Source of the DNA: Pleurodeles waltl
Lineage: Eukaryota; Chordata; Amphibia; Caudata; Salamandridae
Assembly (NCBI RefSeq): GCF_031143425.1
Contig: NC_090448.1
Location: 331,774,177 to 331,838,176, forward strand
DNA length: 64,000 nucleotides
Reading direction: 5' to 3'
Shown here in pieces: positions 12,036 to 22,800 of the stretch. The notes beneath the pieces were generated by a model. It had not been told where the DNA came from and made no database searches. It saw nothing but the letters and a program-made list of their open reading frames with translations. Position 1 is the first letter of the stretch; each line of letters starts with the position of its first letter. A program made the translations under genes and the position numbers.

Positions 12036-12943
12036 TGCGCCGCGGTCTTCGACCGCCTACCGCAACGGTGTACAACGCTAGCGCAGTTACCTCACATCCT
12101 ATTGTCCCACTTTACAGGTCAGGCAGCCCCCATTTCAGGGGCCCACATGGCTTCATTTTTAACTGCGTCACACATACCTAGGCCTAGACTCAACACACAT
12201 ATAGGCCACTTTTTGGATTATGATTAGTGTTCTGTGTAAGCTGTGGGTAGGTACCTCTGAGTTGTTTGACTCTGTGCTCGCTGTTGTCCTTCATAGGCAC
12301 CGTCCGCTGGGACATGTGAGGAGATATCCTCCGGTGTACCGACCGTTGGTGGACCTGTCGACAATGGAGGAAAGACATGTGAATATCACCTACAGGCTTG
12401 ACCGTGCCACAATCCAGGAACTGTGTACCCAGCTGGAGCCAGACCTGATGTCAGCTATCGGCCATCCCACAGAAATCCCCCCTCAAGTGCAGGTGCAGTC
12501 AGTGCTCCATTTCCTTGCAAATGGGTCATTTCAAACAACAGTGGCCATAGCATCAGGGATGTCCCAGCCTATGTTTTCCAACGTGTTGTCCAGAGTGTTG
12601 TCTGCCCTGCTGAAACACATGTGGAGCTACATTCTTTTTCCTTCAGATGGAGGATTTGCCTACAGTGAAAGGTGATTTCGATGCCCTGGGACATATCCCC
12701 AACATCATAGGTGCCATTGATGGGACCCATGTGGTTTTGGTCCCCCCCGCAGGAGTGAACAGGTGTACAGAAACCAGAAGAGTTATAATTCGATGAATGT
12801 ACAGATGGTATGTTTGGCCGACCAGTACATCTCCCATGTGAATGCCAAGTTCCCTGGCTCAGTGCATGATGCCTACATCCTGTGGAATAGCAGCATCCCT
12901 TATGTGATGGGTCAACTCCAGAGGCACCGTGTGTGGCTATTAG

Positions 12944-13042
12944 GTGAGCATCTGGAAGCAAGACAGTGGGAATGGTTGTCTGGGTCTGGGGATATCCCTA
13001 CAGGTTAGTGTGTGTCTAACAGTTGTCCCTCGCCATTTGCAG
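12944..13042 (+). other. 99-bp spliceosomal intron in the transposase of element A, absent from element B
   Basis: The intron begins GTGAGC and ends TTTGCAG. Read through, it brings an in-frame TAG, but removing it restores the conserved LLGDSGYPN that holds the second catalytic Asp. Element B has exactly the spliced arrangement at the matching point (28905/28906) with no extra base. Confidence 0.85.
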
Positions 13043-13904
13043 GTGACTCTGGTTACCCCAACCTGTCATGGCTACTGACCCCAGTGAGGAATCCCAGGAC
13101 AAGGGCAGAGGAATCTACAATGAGGCCCATGGGCGAACTAGGAGGATGATTGAACGGACCTTCGGCCTCCTGAAGGCCAGGTTCAGGTGCCTCCATATGA
13201 CAGGTGGATCCCTATTCTACTCACCAAAGAAGGTGTGCCAGAACATTGTGGCCTGCTGTATGCTTCACAACTTGGCTTTGCGATGACAGGTGCCTTTTCT
13301 GCAGGAGGATGATCCAGATGGCGGTGTTGTTGCAGCTGTGGAGCCTGTGGACAGTGAAGACGAGGAAGCAGAAGAAAAAGACATGGACAACGGGGACTCA
13401 GTGATCCAGCAATATTTCCAGCGAAACACAAGTAAGAATACAAACCTGCCTACTTACATGTACTTAAACACTACTACCTCTCTACTGTCTGTCGTTTTCA
13501 CCCAGTGTATGGTCACTGAGTTGTCACTTTCCCTTACGATTTCACAGATGTGGGTCCCAATGTGTGACATCTGCTTTGATTCCTCATGGACTACAGCTGT
13601 GTGAAATAGGTATGTTGACATTACAAATGAAAGAGCTTTTTGCCACAATAATTGCTAATACACTATTTCAAAATCACAGACTGACTCCAGATTGTTTTGT
13701 GCTTTAAGGGTGTTTATTTTAGTGCTCAATATTGGAGGGGGTAGCAAAATGGTGAGGAGTGATGTTGGAGGAATGTCCATGGCAGAGTCCAGTCTATTAG
13801 TCTCACAGGAGCATTGCCCAAATGGGCATAGGAAGTGGAGCTGGGGCAGTTTAAGGATGGACAGGGTGACAAAGTGGGACAGAAGGATGACATTCAGGGT
13901 GGTC

Positions 13905-15425
13905 TCATTTCTTGGCGGGGGTCTTGGCATCATTCTCTGTCTTTCTCCTGGATCTCAGGTACCTTTTGCGAGGTGGTTCTCCCTCTGCAGGGGGTGGGGT
14001 GCTGGTGTGGTGGTCCTCTGGCGGTGCCTCCTGTCCACTAGCGCCGGCGGAGGTGGTGGGCTGTTCATCGTCCAGGCTAGTGTCAGGGGCCCCTTGTAGT
14101 GCCACAGTGTCCCTCCTGGTGTTGAGTACTTCCTTCAGCACCCCTACGATGGTGCCCAGGGTGGAATTGACGGCTCTGAGTTCCTCCCTGAAGCCCAAAT
14201 ACTGTTCCTCCTGCAGGCGCTGGGTCTCCTGAAACTTGGCCAGTACCGTTGCCATCGTCTCCTGGGAGTGGTGGTAGGCTCCCATGATGTTGGAGATGGC
14301 CTCGTGGAGAGTAAGTTCCCTTGGCCTGTCCTCCCCCTGTCGCACAGTAGCCCTCCCAGTTCCCCTGTGTTCCTGGGCCTCCGTCCCCTGGACTGTGTGC
14401 CCACTACCACTGCCCCCAGGTCCCTGTTGTTGTTGGGGTGGTGGGTTAGCCTGGGTACCCTGTAGTGGAGGACAAACTACTGATTGACGTGTCCTGGGGA
14501 CGGAGGTATGGGCCCGCTGGGTGGGTGCTGTGCTTGTGTTTCTAGAGGGGGGAAGCTCTGTGGTAGCCTGTGCCAGTGTGAGGGGAACCGACTGTCCCGA
14601 GGTCCCCGATGGGCCGGGCTGGTCATCTAGATCCAGTTGGACAGATGTGCTGTCATCACTGTGGGCCTCTTCTGTTGGTGGTGTGGACATGTGTGGACCC
14701 TCCTGTCCGGTGACGTTGGGTAGGGATCCTGCAGGGGTATAAAAGGATGTTTATTACATCTGTGTGTGCCATGGTGTGCAATGGGTGGGTGACTGTGTAC
14801 CCCAGGGCTTGCATTCCTGTGTGGGACCTTGTGTGATGATGGTTTAGGGGGGTGTATGGGTATGTGCAGTGGCCATGCTTTAGTGATGGGTGTCCATGCT
14901 TTGTTGCTGCATGCAAGGCTTGGTGTTAGGATGTGTGGTTTGTGATATTGGGACATTTGTGAGGAGTTGGAGTGATGGGGTGAGGGTGGGGGTATGTGCT
15001 GGCATGCAGGTAGGGTGGGGGATGTAATAGTTAAGATTTGACTTACCAGAGTCCATTCCTCCACCTACTCCTGCGAGGCCTCCAGGATGCAGAATCGCCA
15101 AGACCTGCTCCTCCCATGTTGTTAGTTGTGGGGGAGGAGGTGGGGGTCCGCCGCCAGTCCGCTGAACCGCAAGGTGGTGCCTTGAGACCATGGAACGCAC
15201 CTTCCCCCGTAGGTCGTTCCACCTCTTCCGGATGTCCTCCCGATTTCTTGGGTGCTGTCCCACTGCGTTGACCCTGTTCACTATTCTTCACCATAGCTCC
15301 ATCTTCCTTGTAATGGAGGTGTGCTGCACCTTTGCTCCGAATAGCTGTGGCTCTACCCGGACGATTTCCTCCACCATGACCCTGAGCGCCTCCTCCGAGA
15401 ACCTGGGGTGTCTTTGCCGTGCCAT
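13905..15425 (-). pseudogene. Myb/SANT-like accessory gene (Myb1) of element A, one nonsense codon
   Basis: Exon 1 is 15425-15047 and exon 2 is 14728-13905, together 1203 nt in one frame. Exon 1 encodes a Myb/SANT-like DNA-binding domain (RQRHPRFSEEALRVMV at residues 3-18; IRKRWNDLRGKV near residue 66), exon 2 an acidic Ser/Pro/Gln-rich linker, a coiled coil (RLQEEQYLGFREELRAVN) and a basic C-terminus (PPRKRYLRSRRKTENDAK). The only disabling change found is TGA at 15290-15288, codon 46, right after MELW, where element B has an Arg codon. It converges with the transposase and is otherwise nearly collinear with the intact copy at 26512-28042. Confidence 0.85.
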
Positions 15426-15429
15426 GGGG

Positions 15430-16025
15430 TGGTGTAGGTGATGTGTGGGGTGGTGTGTGGGGTGATAAGTGTGCTGATATGTAGTGGTGTGTAGTGTGAG
15501 GTGTATAGAAGTTATGTGGGTGATGGTGTTGTGTGCCTGTGGATGCTAGTATTGTTGATGGTGGTGTCTCTCTCTGGCCTTCTCTCAGTAATTGTGGTCG
15601 TAGGGGTTTGTGGGTGATGTGGGTGTGTGTTTTATATTGTATTGGGTGTGTGGGAGTGGTGTGTGTATGTGTATCAGGTGTGTGTATTTCGATTTGTCCA
15701 ATGTGGCTGTGTTTTGGAGATGTGTGTGTATTTTGAGCGCGGCGGTGTGTACCGCCAATGGAATACCGCGGTTGAAAGACCGCCGTGAGGATTCGTGGGT
15801 CGTGATGGTGTGGGCGTATTTCTGTTGGCGTGACGGTGGAGGTTTTGTTTTCACCAGTTTATCACTGACCTTTGGTGTGGCAGACTTGTGTGGGTGTCTG
15901 AATATTGGCGGATTCCGTGTTGTAGGTCATAATAGCTGTGGCGGATTTCCGCGGCCGCGGCGGTGTGTTGGCGGTCTTCTGCACGGCGGTAAGCGGCTTT
16001 TACAGCCAATGTTGTAATGACCACC
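15430..16025. repeat. TG-rich leader and right terminal/subterminal region of element A
   Basis: 15430-15720 is strongly biased to TG dinucleotides and T/G runs (5' flank of Myb1 on the - strand). 15737-16025 is the terminal block with repeated GGCGGT/ACCGCC motifs and the TIR. The block 15737-15785 is nearly the reverse complement of 26148-26200 in element B, so both regions are the same terminus. Confidence 0.7.
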
Positions 16026-16059
16026 ATTGTTCCTTATAGTATTAACATTATCTAATCAT

Positions 16060-16900
16060 GTGAGTGGGTTTCAAGATCTATCTGTCCAACAACCATATAC
16101 CTCCTTCTTCACAGAAAAACTGGTGAGGAGGTCCAAATCAGCATTACCATCAAATGTTGTAAGGCCCCTTTCACCTCAGAAAATCCATCACCCTTCTAGA
16201 GTTCTTTGCTCCACCCTATCCATTGAAAATGGAAAAGAGACTACATTGATTAGACCCAAAAAAAGCCTTGAGCTTCCGTATCAATCGCTCCATACAGACT
16301 CAGGTTGTCAATCAGCTCTTTGTGGGATTCACAGGAACAAGTAAGGGAAAAGCAGTCGAGAAGACCGCCATCTCAATCTGGACAGTCCCCTGCATTAAAA
16401 TCTGGTATGCACAGGCTAGGAAGTAGTCCCGAAATGGTTAGAGGGTAGATGACACTTGGACCAACAACCTTCTACCAGTGGAGCTAGACTGCAACATGGG
16501 CACACTTTAACGAGGTACTACTGCACTGATACCCAGGTATGGCTGGAGACACAGTTTATGCATTTGATCCCAGAGGAGTTTCTGATCTGCACCCACGCCG
16601 CAGACCCTTCACCTTTGGAAGGAACAACTTTAGTACCTATTCTAAAAGTGAGGAACCTGCGTTTAGAAGCAACCATTAGAAGAACAAGTTACTTATGTTC
16701 AGTAATTCTATTTCTAGTGGATACTCTCTCTAACCAAAGATTTCGCTATTCCTACCCCACTGGGCCGTTCTGTGAGTAGTCTCCTTTTGTCATTGAAAAA
16801 GATTTCAAAATAGAGTTCCGCCCACTGGTACCTCTGATTGTTTTTTGATAAGCGGATTCAAGGATACAGAAAGAGCGAAGCAAGAAACTGATGTTTATGC
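16060..16900 (+). pseudogene. Relic of a DIRS-type tyrosine recombinase
   Basis: Read in pieces, 16230-16430 encodes a segment (KKALSFRINRSI, then QLFVGFTGTSKGKAV and ISIWTVPCIK) that resembles the catalytic core of DIRS retrotransposon tyrosine recombinases. 16495-16560 encodes HTLTRYYCTDTQV, matching the position of the nucleophilic Tyr. Stops and frame changes separate the blocks. Downstream (16690-16860) is non-coding DNA that may be the 3' end of the element. DIRS elements are abundant in salamanders. This is by-eye similarity; a Harbinger insertion (element A) abuts it on the left. Confidence 0.55.
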
Positions 16901-17437
16901 AGCTCTGCTCCATCACTTTCGGGGTAGAATGAGGCTAACGTAGAGCTGCACAATGCCACTGAACCGCACACAGGGGCACTGCTATGAAAATTACAGGATA
17001 CAGTATGGCACCCTGGAGATATCTTAAATTTGAGGGATTTGAAGTTAGAGCATCCACCGAAAAAGAATTACCAAAGGTAAGTAATTTGTTTTTGAAGCCA
17101 CTCACTCTATCTGTAACATTGAAGCCTTTACTTGAGGGTTTCAAGACATAGGGTAACAGTTGTTTACTAATGATGCCCTGGGGCAATGATGCTGTTGTAT
17201 TTAGACAACTAATATACTAATAATATTCAACTCACAAAACTATGATACACAGTGAAAACCAAAGATGTCTATCACCTTGACTAATAAAGGCAACTGATAC
17301 TTCCTTCCTCTTCTTGCTAAGTTTGGTAAGAACTTCCAGTACCTTCTTATCTAAAGCATCCTTTCAGATGATGAAGGGCTGGGTGTGTTTAGGGGCATTA
17401 ATAACTGGTTCATGACATACTGCATCCTTCAGGACAT
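16901..17437. other. Unassigned AT-rich spacer
   Basis: No ORF above 83 codons and no repeat period seen between the DIRS relic and the MITE at 17441. Confidence 0.5.
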
Positions 17438-17440
17438 TAA

Positions 17441-18036
17441 GGGGGTGATTCCAACTCTGGCGGGCGGCTACTGCCGCCCGCCAGGCGGAAACCGCCATTT
17501 GGCCGAAACGCTGCCAAAATTCCACGGCCCCCATTCTGATATTCCCGCCGGCCCAGCGGGAATGAGGCCGCAACACAGGAGCCGGCTCCGAATGGAGCCG
17601 GCGGTGTTGCAGCGGTGCGACGGGTGCAGTTGCACCCGTCGCGCTTTTCACTGTCTGCCATGCAGACAGTGAAAAGCAGGCCGGGGCCCTGCTAGGGGGC
17701 CCCTGCACTGCCCATGGCAGTGGCATGGGCAGTGAAGGGGCCCCCAGGAGCCCCAGGACACCCGTTACCGCCAGCCTCTTCCTGGCGGTGAAAACCGCCA
17801 GAAACAGGCAGGCGGTACGGGGGTCAGAATCCCCAGGGCAGCGCTGCTTGCAGCGCTGCCCTGGTGGATTCTCCCAGCCGGGGCAGAAACGGCGGATGAC
17901 CGCCGGCCCCGGCAATCCGACCGCGGCTTTACCGCCACGGTCGGAATGGGGATTGAAGCACTGCCAGCCTGTTGGAGGTGCTTCCGTCATTCGTGGCCCT
18001 GGCGGTCCAAGACCGCCAGGGTCAGAATGACCCCCC
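17441..18036. mobile_element. Non-autonomous Harbinger element (MITE, 596 bp)
   Basis: It starts GGGGGTGATTCCAACTCTGG and ends CCAGGGTCAGAATGACCCCCC, flanked by TAA at 17438-17440 and 18037-18039. The interior is GC-rich and built of nested inverted repeats of GCGGT/ACCGC motifs, with no intact ORF of its own. A related element in the reverse orientation is at 39451-40041. The outer GGGGTCATT/AATGACCCC matches the termini of elements A and B, so those are plausible transposase sources. Confidence 0.85.
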
Positions 18037-18039
18037 TAA

Positions 18040-20040
18040 ATGATTTATAATGTTCTGTAGATCCGATCTCTAACTGGGATGGTTCTTTATGGTTAGGGCT
18101 GTCAGGGGATCAACTATGTTCCCATAGTTGGCCACACATTTTCTGGTAGTTAGCAGGCCTTCCAAAGAAGGCTTTCACATGGGCAGTAGGAATCTCCCAG
18201 TCAAGACTGACTTTGATTCACCTGCAAGATTGCTGTGACTATTCTTGTTAGGCAGGCTTCTGTTCATGCTGCTGCAAACGTGTCTCCCCATTTGGCTTTC
18301 AACTATGAAGATCCTGCTTCTTATGATCAACTCTTTTCACAAACCAATGTGTCAGCTATGACAGCAAGTAGGGTGGGGTTTCTTTTTCCGATCAGAAAAC
18401 ATTGTCTGCTTTGGGCTGTAACTTATATCTGAGTTACTTATCAACCAAAAGAAATATAATTTGGGTTAATCTTTTGCCTCCAACTCCTTCTCCCACCATA
18501 TGAGTTTTTAAACCACAGGCATCCATACTTCATAAAAGGTCCATTCCTTTTGCGTTCTTTGCTTGGTATTGGTATTAGTATTGGTATATTGACTTAGCAG
18601 AAACATTGTTGGTGTCCTTCATGTCACAGTGATCACCTTTACGTGACAATATGTGCATTATGTTAACAGGTATCGAATTATTTTGAATCTAGAATGATGC
18701 ACCACATAGTCATTTTAAATGTGCTTTCATTTAGACTAATGTTAGAAATCCTAGTGGTGTTCGATTTTTTAAAAATATTAGCAAGACAGAAGTGATATTA
18801 TGATGTAATATAGAGTTTAAACTAATAGAATATATTAAAACAATATTGAATTTCTAATGATTTACATTTTATATACATGTGCAAGCTTAGAGAAATTAGT
18901 TCTTCGTCATACTCATTGAAATGTATTAATTGAGGTATTTCATTTTGATTTCATGTAACATGGTTCTAATGAAACATATTAATACAAGACTTAATTTTGC
19001 AATATTAAATGTGATGTTTTATTTGAATGTATTTATGTGCCATATTAATTCATTTGCCTTTACCTAACTTAGGCCAGTAGTCTTGTATTTGGTGACTGTG
19101 CAGAAAATGCAGTGTCATCTAGCTTAATGTGAACCTTCTTTCAGACTTTGTTTCCATTAGAACCTAATTTGATGCCCTTTCAGCATAATGTGGCCTGTTG
19201 ACATTGACAAATCAGGATGATTATTGATCTTTAATATATGGGTGACAGTTTGGACTTTGGTCAGAGAGCCCTGCAGATTCCCTTGGGTCAGATCTGCTGC
19301 TGCCTGAAAATGACAAGCTGAACCTATTTCCTGTATGCTGAGCCCTTGGTGAGGTATCTTTCTCTCTGCCCTTTGTTCCTTTGAGATGTCCCTCTGAGAC
19401 CTAGAAAGTCCTCTTCTGTCCTTCAGAAGACTCTTGATCAAGCTTCTAACATGTTGATGCTTTCCATTTTTACTTATCTTTGCCAACCTTAGTGAGTCAA
19501 TTGATGTCCCAGCTTATTTTTTTTCCAAATAATCTGCAAAGGATGAAAACTTCTTCAACAATACTATTCACTTGTTGATCAGTATAGGGAAAGGTGCGGA
19601 AGACATTGTGACTCGAATGGTTAATTAGCTTGAGCAGTGTAGATGAGCGTGATGCCTGCTGAAACCCGAACAACGTGGAAAAGTTCACAATGTTATTTTC
19701 AAGCTTGTTTGTGAAGGAGACTCCGTCTCATCCTTGAGAATGAGAGTACAGGGAGAAGATGGAATGAAAACAATGGCTGGGGAAGGGCAGAGCAGCCAAG
19801 AGACAATTGCTGATAACATAGCTAGAAAATGCCAGAAAGGGATAGAATCCAAGCTTCGAGTTATTTAAGCACTGAAGTGCGGGTGAGGGATTTGAAGCTC
19901 GCAGATGGGGTTGTGAAAGCTGCCATCTCCAGGCCCAGCGCTGCCTCCCTGTTTGCTGTTCAGACACCGTGACGCTTGAGGGGGAGAGAGGTCCAAGCGG
20001 GCGGTAGAGGGCTTCCCAGCATTTTGTGGACTAAGTTAAT
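18040..20040. other. Unassigned AT-rich stretch
   Basis: Two - strand ORFs (19486-19157, 109 codons; 19688-19497, 63 codons) are separated by stops and were not recognised; they could be pieces of one decayed gene or retrocopy. 18600-19050 is very AT-rich. No TIR or tandem array seen. Confidence 0.4.
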
Positions 20041-20320
20041 TTCCACACAAGACATGCTGCAGCCCTTAGAGACCTTCCCTGGCATCAGGGCCCTTGGTAC
20101 CAGGGGTACCAGTTACAAGGGACTTACCTGAGTGCCAGGGTTGTGCCAATTGTGGAGACAAAGGTACAGTTTAGGGAAAGAACACTGGTGCTGGGGCCTG
20201 GTTAGCAGGGTCACAGCCCACTTTCAAATCATAACTTAGCATCAGCAAAGGCAAAAGGTTAGGGGGTAACCATGCCAAGGAGGCATTTCCTTACAGGGAT
20301 GCATTGCAGAACAGGATGGG
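20040..20320. repeat. Probable dispersed repeat (unclassified)
   Basis: A GC-balanced block containing GGTACCAGGGGTACC (near-palindrome) and ending in CATTTCCTTACA contrasts with its AT-rich surroundings. It resembles sequence I recall from amphibian LTR elements, but no terminal structure could be demonstrated here. Confidence 0.3.
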
Positions 20321-20379
20321 GTCCTGCACCACACATGTTCAGGAGCACCTTCAGCTATTGAGATACAAACAGCCTTGAA

Positions 20380-20580
20380 TCAGTGATGGGAAACCAATTT
20401 TTTGCAGATTTATATAGCACAAACTCAACCTCCACGTATTGGAGCACTTAACATGGGCACCAATTACAGTAAAAAGGACACGTCCCTTTTTTAGGCACAT
20501 AGAGATTGATTTGCTCAGAATCACAGGATGTTGTTCCAACAGTGAGACTTGAACCTGGTTCCCCAGTTCCTAAATAAGCA
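20380..20580. repeat. Decayed LINE/SINE-like segment
   Basis: The block contains TTGCTCAGAATCACAGGATG followed by GAGACTTGAACCTGG, the layout seen in tRNA-derived and L2-linked SINE cores. A weaker stretch at 20960-21060 ends in AGTCCACTACACCACA, similar to the tail of such elements. Too decayed to place in a family. Confidence 0.35.
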
Positions 20581-21439
20581 GCTCTGATGGAATGCCACAT
20601 TCTCTCTCATCCTTTACCGATAATCAGGACCTGTCTGGGTAGTAATCCCTTGGTATCTATTTCTTACATATAGCCTTTTTCAAAGTACTGCCATGTTGTC
20701 AGATCAGTGGACAAGGGTTTTCCCAACATCAAACAGTTGGTTAAATTAGATAAACCCAAGACTGAAGTATACTGCTGCTTTATGCAAAGGCTATCTATTT
20801 ACCCCTGTACTGCATTTAGGTGGCTATACCATCTGACTGGGCATCTCTCTATAATATTCAGTAAATTTTTTTAAATCACTCTGAATAGCTTTTTACATTG
20901 ACTCTAAATACTCCCAATCGATCCAAAAAGGGAGCAGCAGAACAATAAATACAGAAAAGTTATTGCCCAAGAGCCCACAATTTGGCCAAATGGGAGGCTG
21001 AGATTAAAAACTGAGTCTCCATGTTCCTGATTTTAAACTAGTCCACTACACCACAGCTGGGGTGTCAATGGTTCTGATGGCAAGGTGAAGGGGCTGCCCC
21101 TCACAGGGAATTGTAACTCCATTATAGGCCCTGCCCAGCTTTAGAAAACTGTGTTTATTTCTACCATAAAGCTGGGACTAGATCTCAACTATTCTAGTTC
21201 CAGGGCTAAACCGTACCCATTGTGCCAGGTCCTGTGGCACTGGTTACTTCCTGGGCAGTATGCATTGCAGATACTGTTATTTACCACTGGAGTTTCAAAG
21301 TCTGAGACTATTTTATTCTATTTGGATACCAGAGTTCATTTTCTAATTTTGTAGCTCAAAATATGCAACAGGCAGACAAGGGTTACTGCAGGAGGTGGTA
21401 AAGGGATTAGAACTTAAATAATCTCACTTGATAAATTCA

Positions 21440-21903
21440 ATCAGACTCAGCAGCACGACTCATCCTTGACCTTCCCAGATGGACTCACATCACCCCACAC
21501 CTCAAGAAACTACCCTGGCTCCCAGTCCAGAAGAGATGCTAGTTCAAGACTCTGACCCACACACACAACGTTCTGCAAAACGAAGGACCAGCATACATCA
21601 ACAAACAAATGACCTACCACCATCGGACCTGACACCTGCAATCCGCCTCACTTTTTCCTAGTAGACACCCACCCGATCCACTGATCCAACAGCGAAGGAT
21701 GCTCCTTCTCTCACCTGGTGGCCAAAGCCTGGAACAATCTTCACGTGCACCTCAGGAATGCTGCATCGCTCCAGGAATTCCAAAAAGGACTCAAGACATG
21801 GCTGTTCAAATTAAAAGAGCACCACGAAGCAGCTAGCAACTTCAGCGTCTTGAGGCCCTCACGGGTGATTTGCCGCGCTTTACAAATCCTGATTGATTGA
21901 TTG
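21440..21903 (+). pseudogene. 3' end of a CR1/L2-type LINE (ORF2 C-terminus and microsatellite tail)
   Basis: Short reading frames encode KAWNNLHVHLRNAASLQEFQ and then KTWLFK, the C-terminal signature common to CR1/L2-clade reverse transcriptases. They are followed by CGCGCTTTACAAATCCTGATTG and an ATTGATTGATTGA tail (3'-end microsatellite of L2-like elements). The 5' part is absent and stops interrupt the rest, so this is a 5'-truncated, dead copy. Confidence 0.75.
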
Positions 21904-21980
21904 AATCTCCAGCTGAGTAATCTTTAAACATGGCCTGTTTTGGTGGGGGCATTTAGAAAGAAACCATAAAAATACACTAT

Positions 21981-22170
21981 GGGGGTTATTCTAACTTTGG
22001 AGGAGGTGTTAATCCGTCCCAAAAGTGACGGAAAAGTGACGGATTTACCACCAGCCGTATTACGAGTCCATTATATCCTATGGAACTCGTAATACGGCTG
22101 GTGGTATATCCGTCACTTTACCGTCACTTTTGGGACGGATTAACACTCCTCCAAAGTTAGAATAACCCCC
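21981..22170. mobile_element. Palindromic MITE of 190 bp, TSD TAT
   Basis: Starts GGGGGTTATTCTAACTTTGG, ends with its reverse complement, and is flanked by TAT at 21978-21980 and 22171-22173. The arms are near-perfect inverted repeats over almost the whole length (a few mismatches and one indel) around a centre with TATATCCTATGG. It could fold as one long hairpin. Confidence 0.9.
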
Positions 22171-22319
22171 TATGTGTCTCATGGTCCCCCTGCCACCCAA
22201 CAAACATCTTCTGATGTCTTTCTACACACAGGGTGTCTCTCCAAAAGCCCAAACTGCCCGTGAAGTGATAATGGAAAATTGGCCACCCTACTTCACCTTC
22301 ACATCAATTCCTGAGGAAC

Positions 22320-22800
22320 ATGGCTGTCAGGCCCGGGGAAGGGGAGTCTCCTCCCCTGGGTCTTGCAGCACCAGACCATGGATGTGAGGACCAAAGGATG
22401 GGTCCACACTCCCATGGGACTCACAGCTCTGGATCATGGTTGGGTAGTCCATGCAAGGGAACCCCCTTCTCCTGAGCTTGCAGCGCTGCACCACTTTTCT
22501 GAAGACCATTCAAGAGGGCTCCATTATTTTAGGCCCTCTCTCCTGGGTCTCACACACTAAACCATGGTAGCAGGCCTAGGAGAGTGGAGGCCCATATCCT
22601 ATGCCTCATAGCTATTGTGTAGCATTGCAAGGCTTTTCAGAGGGCCCCTCTTCCTGCGTCCTCACAGCCATGGTTTAGTGCTGTGAGGCCCATGGGTAGA
22701 GAGCTCACTCCACCAAATTCTCTCAGTGCTACATCATTACTGAGAGGCCCAGGAGGGGGATCAAGATGGCTCCTTCCTGTGGACCTAATTTAAATTGTAC
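22320..22800. repeat. Degenerate minisatellite of about 60 bp, about seven units
   Basis: A theme of TCCTGGGTCT-CACAGC-ACCATGG recurs at about 22349, 22410, 22470, 22538, 22597, 22652 and 22713 with many substitutions. Spacing of 55-68 bp suggests an old tandem array. Confidence 0.5.

Larger units (their letters stand above)
7503..13424 (+). pseudogene. HARBI1-like: HARBI1-type DDE transposase of element A (three exons, disrupted)
   Basis: Proposed exons are 7503-7585, 12297-12943 and 13043-13424. Exon 1 starts with ATG, encodes a hydrophobic then Arg-rich peptide ending RRRP, and has a GTGAGT donor. Its 83 nt join in frame with the acceptor at 12296. Catalytic signature: GAIDGTH (first Asp) near 12713, GDSGYPN (second Asp) right after the 99-bp intron, and RMIERTFGLLKARF (Glu) near 13150. 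An HTH-like segment precedes them. Lesions: one extra T in a T-run at 12635-12639 relative to B; a frame change in the C-run 12742-12748 shared with B; TGA at 13284-13286; and CGA at 13422-13424 where B has its stop TGA. The family cuts and pastes Harbinger DNA in the nucleus, aided by a Myb-like partner. Confidence 0.8.
7231..16025 (-). mobile_element. Full-length Harbinger transposon, element A (8.8 kb)
   Basis: Ends are GGTGGTCATT (7231) and AATGACCACC (16016-16025), an inverted pair, with 3-bp target duplications ATT at 7228-7230 and 16026-16028. That is the 3-bp TSD expected for PIF/Harbinger. The subterminal DNA is rich in short GGCGGT/ACCGCC inverted motifs. Contents in + coordinates: transposase exon 1 (7503), five tandem arrays (8050-9420), Myb2 on the - strand, a divergent promoter near 12.0 kb, transposase exons 2-3 on the + strand, Myb1 on the - strand, and a TG-rich region before the right end. 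Relative to element B the whole unit is inverted. All three genes carry disabling changes. Confidence 0.9.

Noticed and set aside
19157..19688. Possible host gene or retrocopy on the - strand
   Set aside because: Two short frames with a stop between them and no recognised motif; kept only as part of an unassigned stretch.
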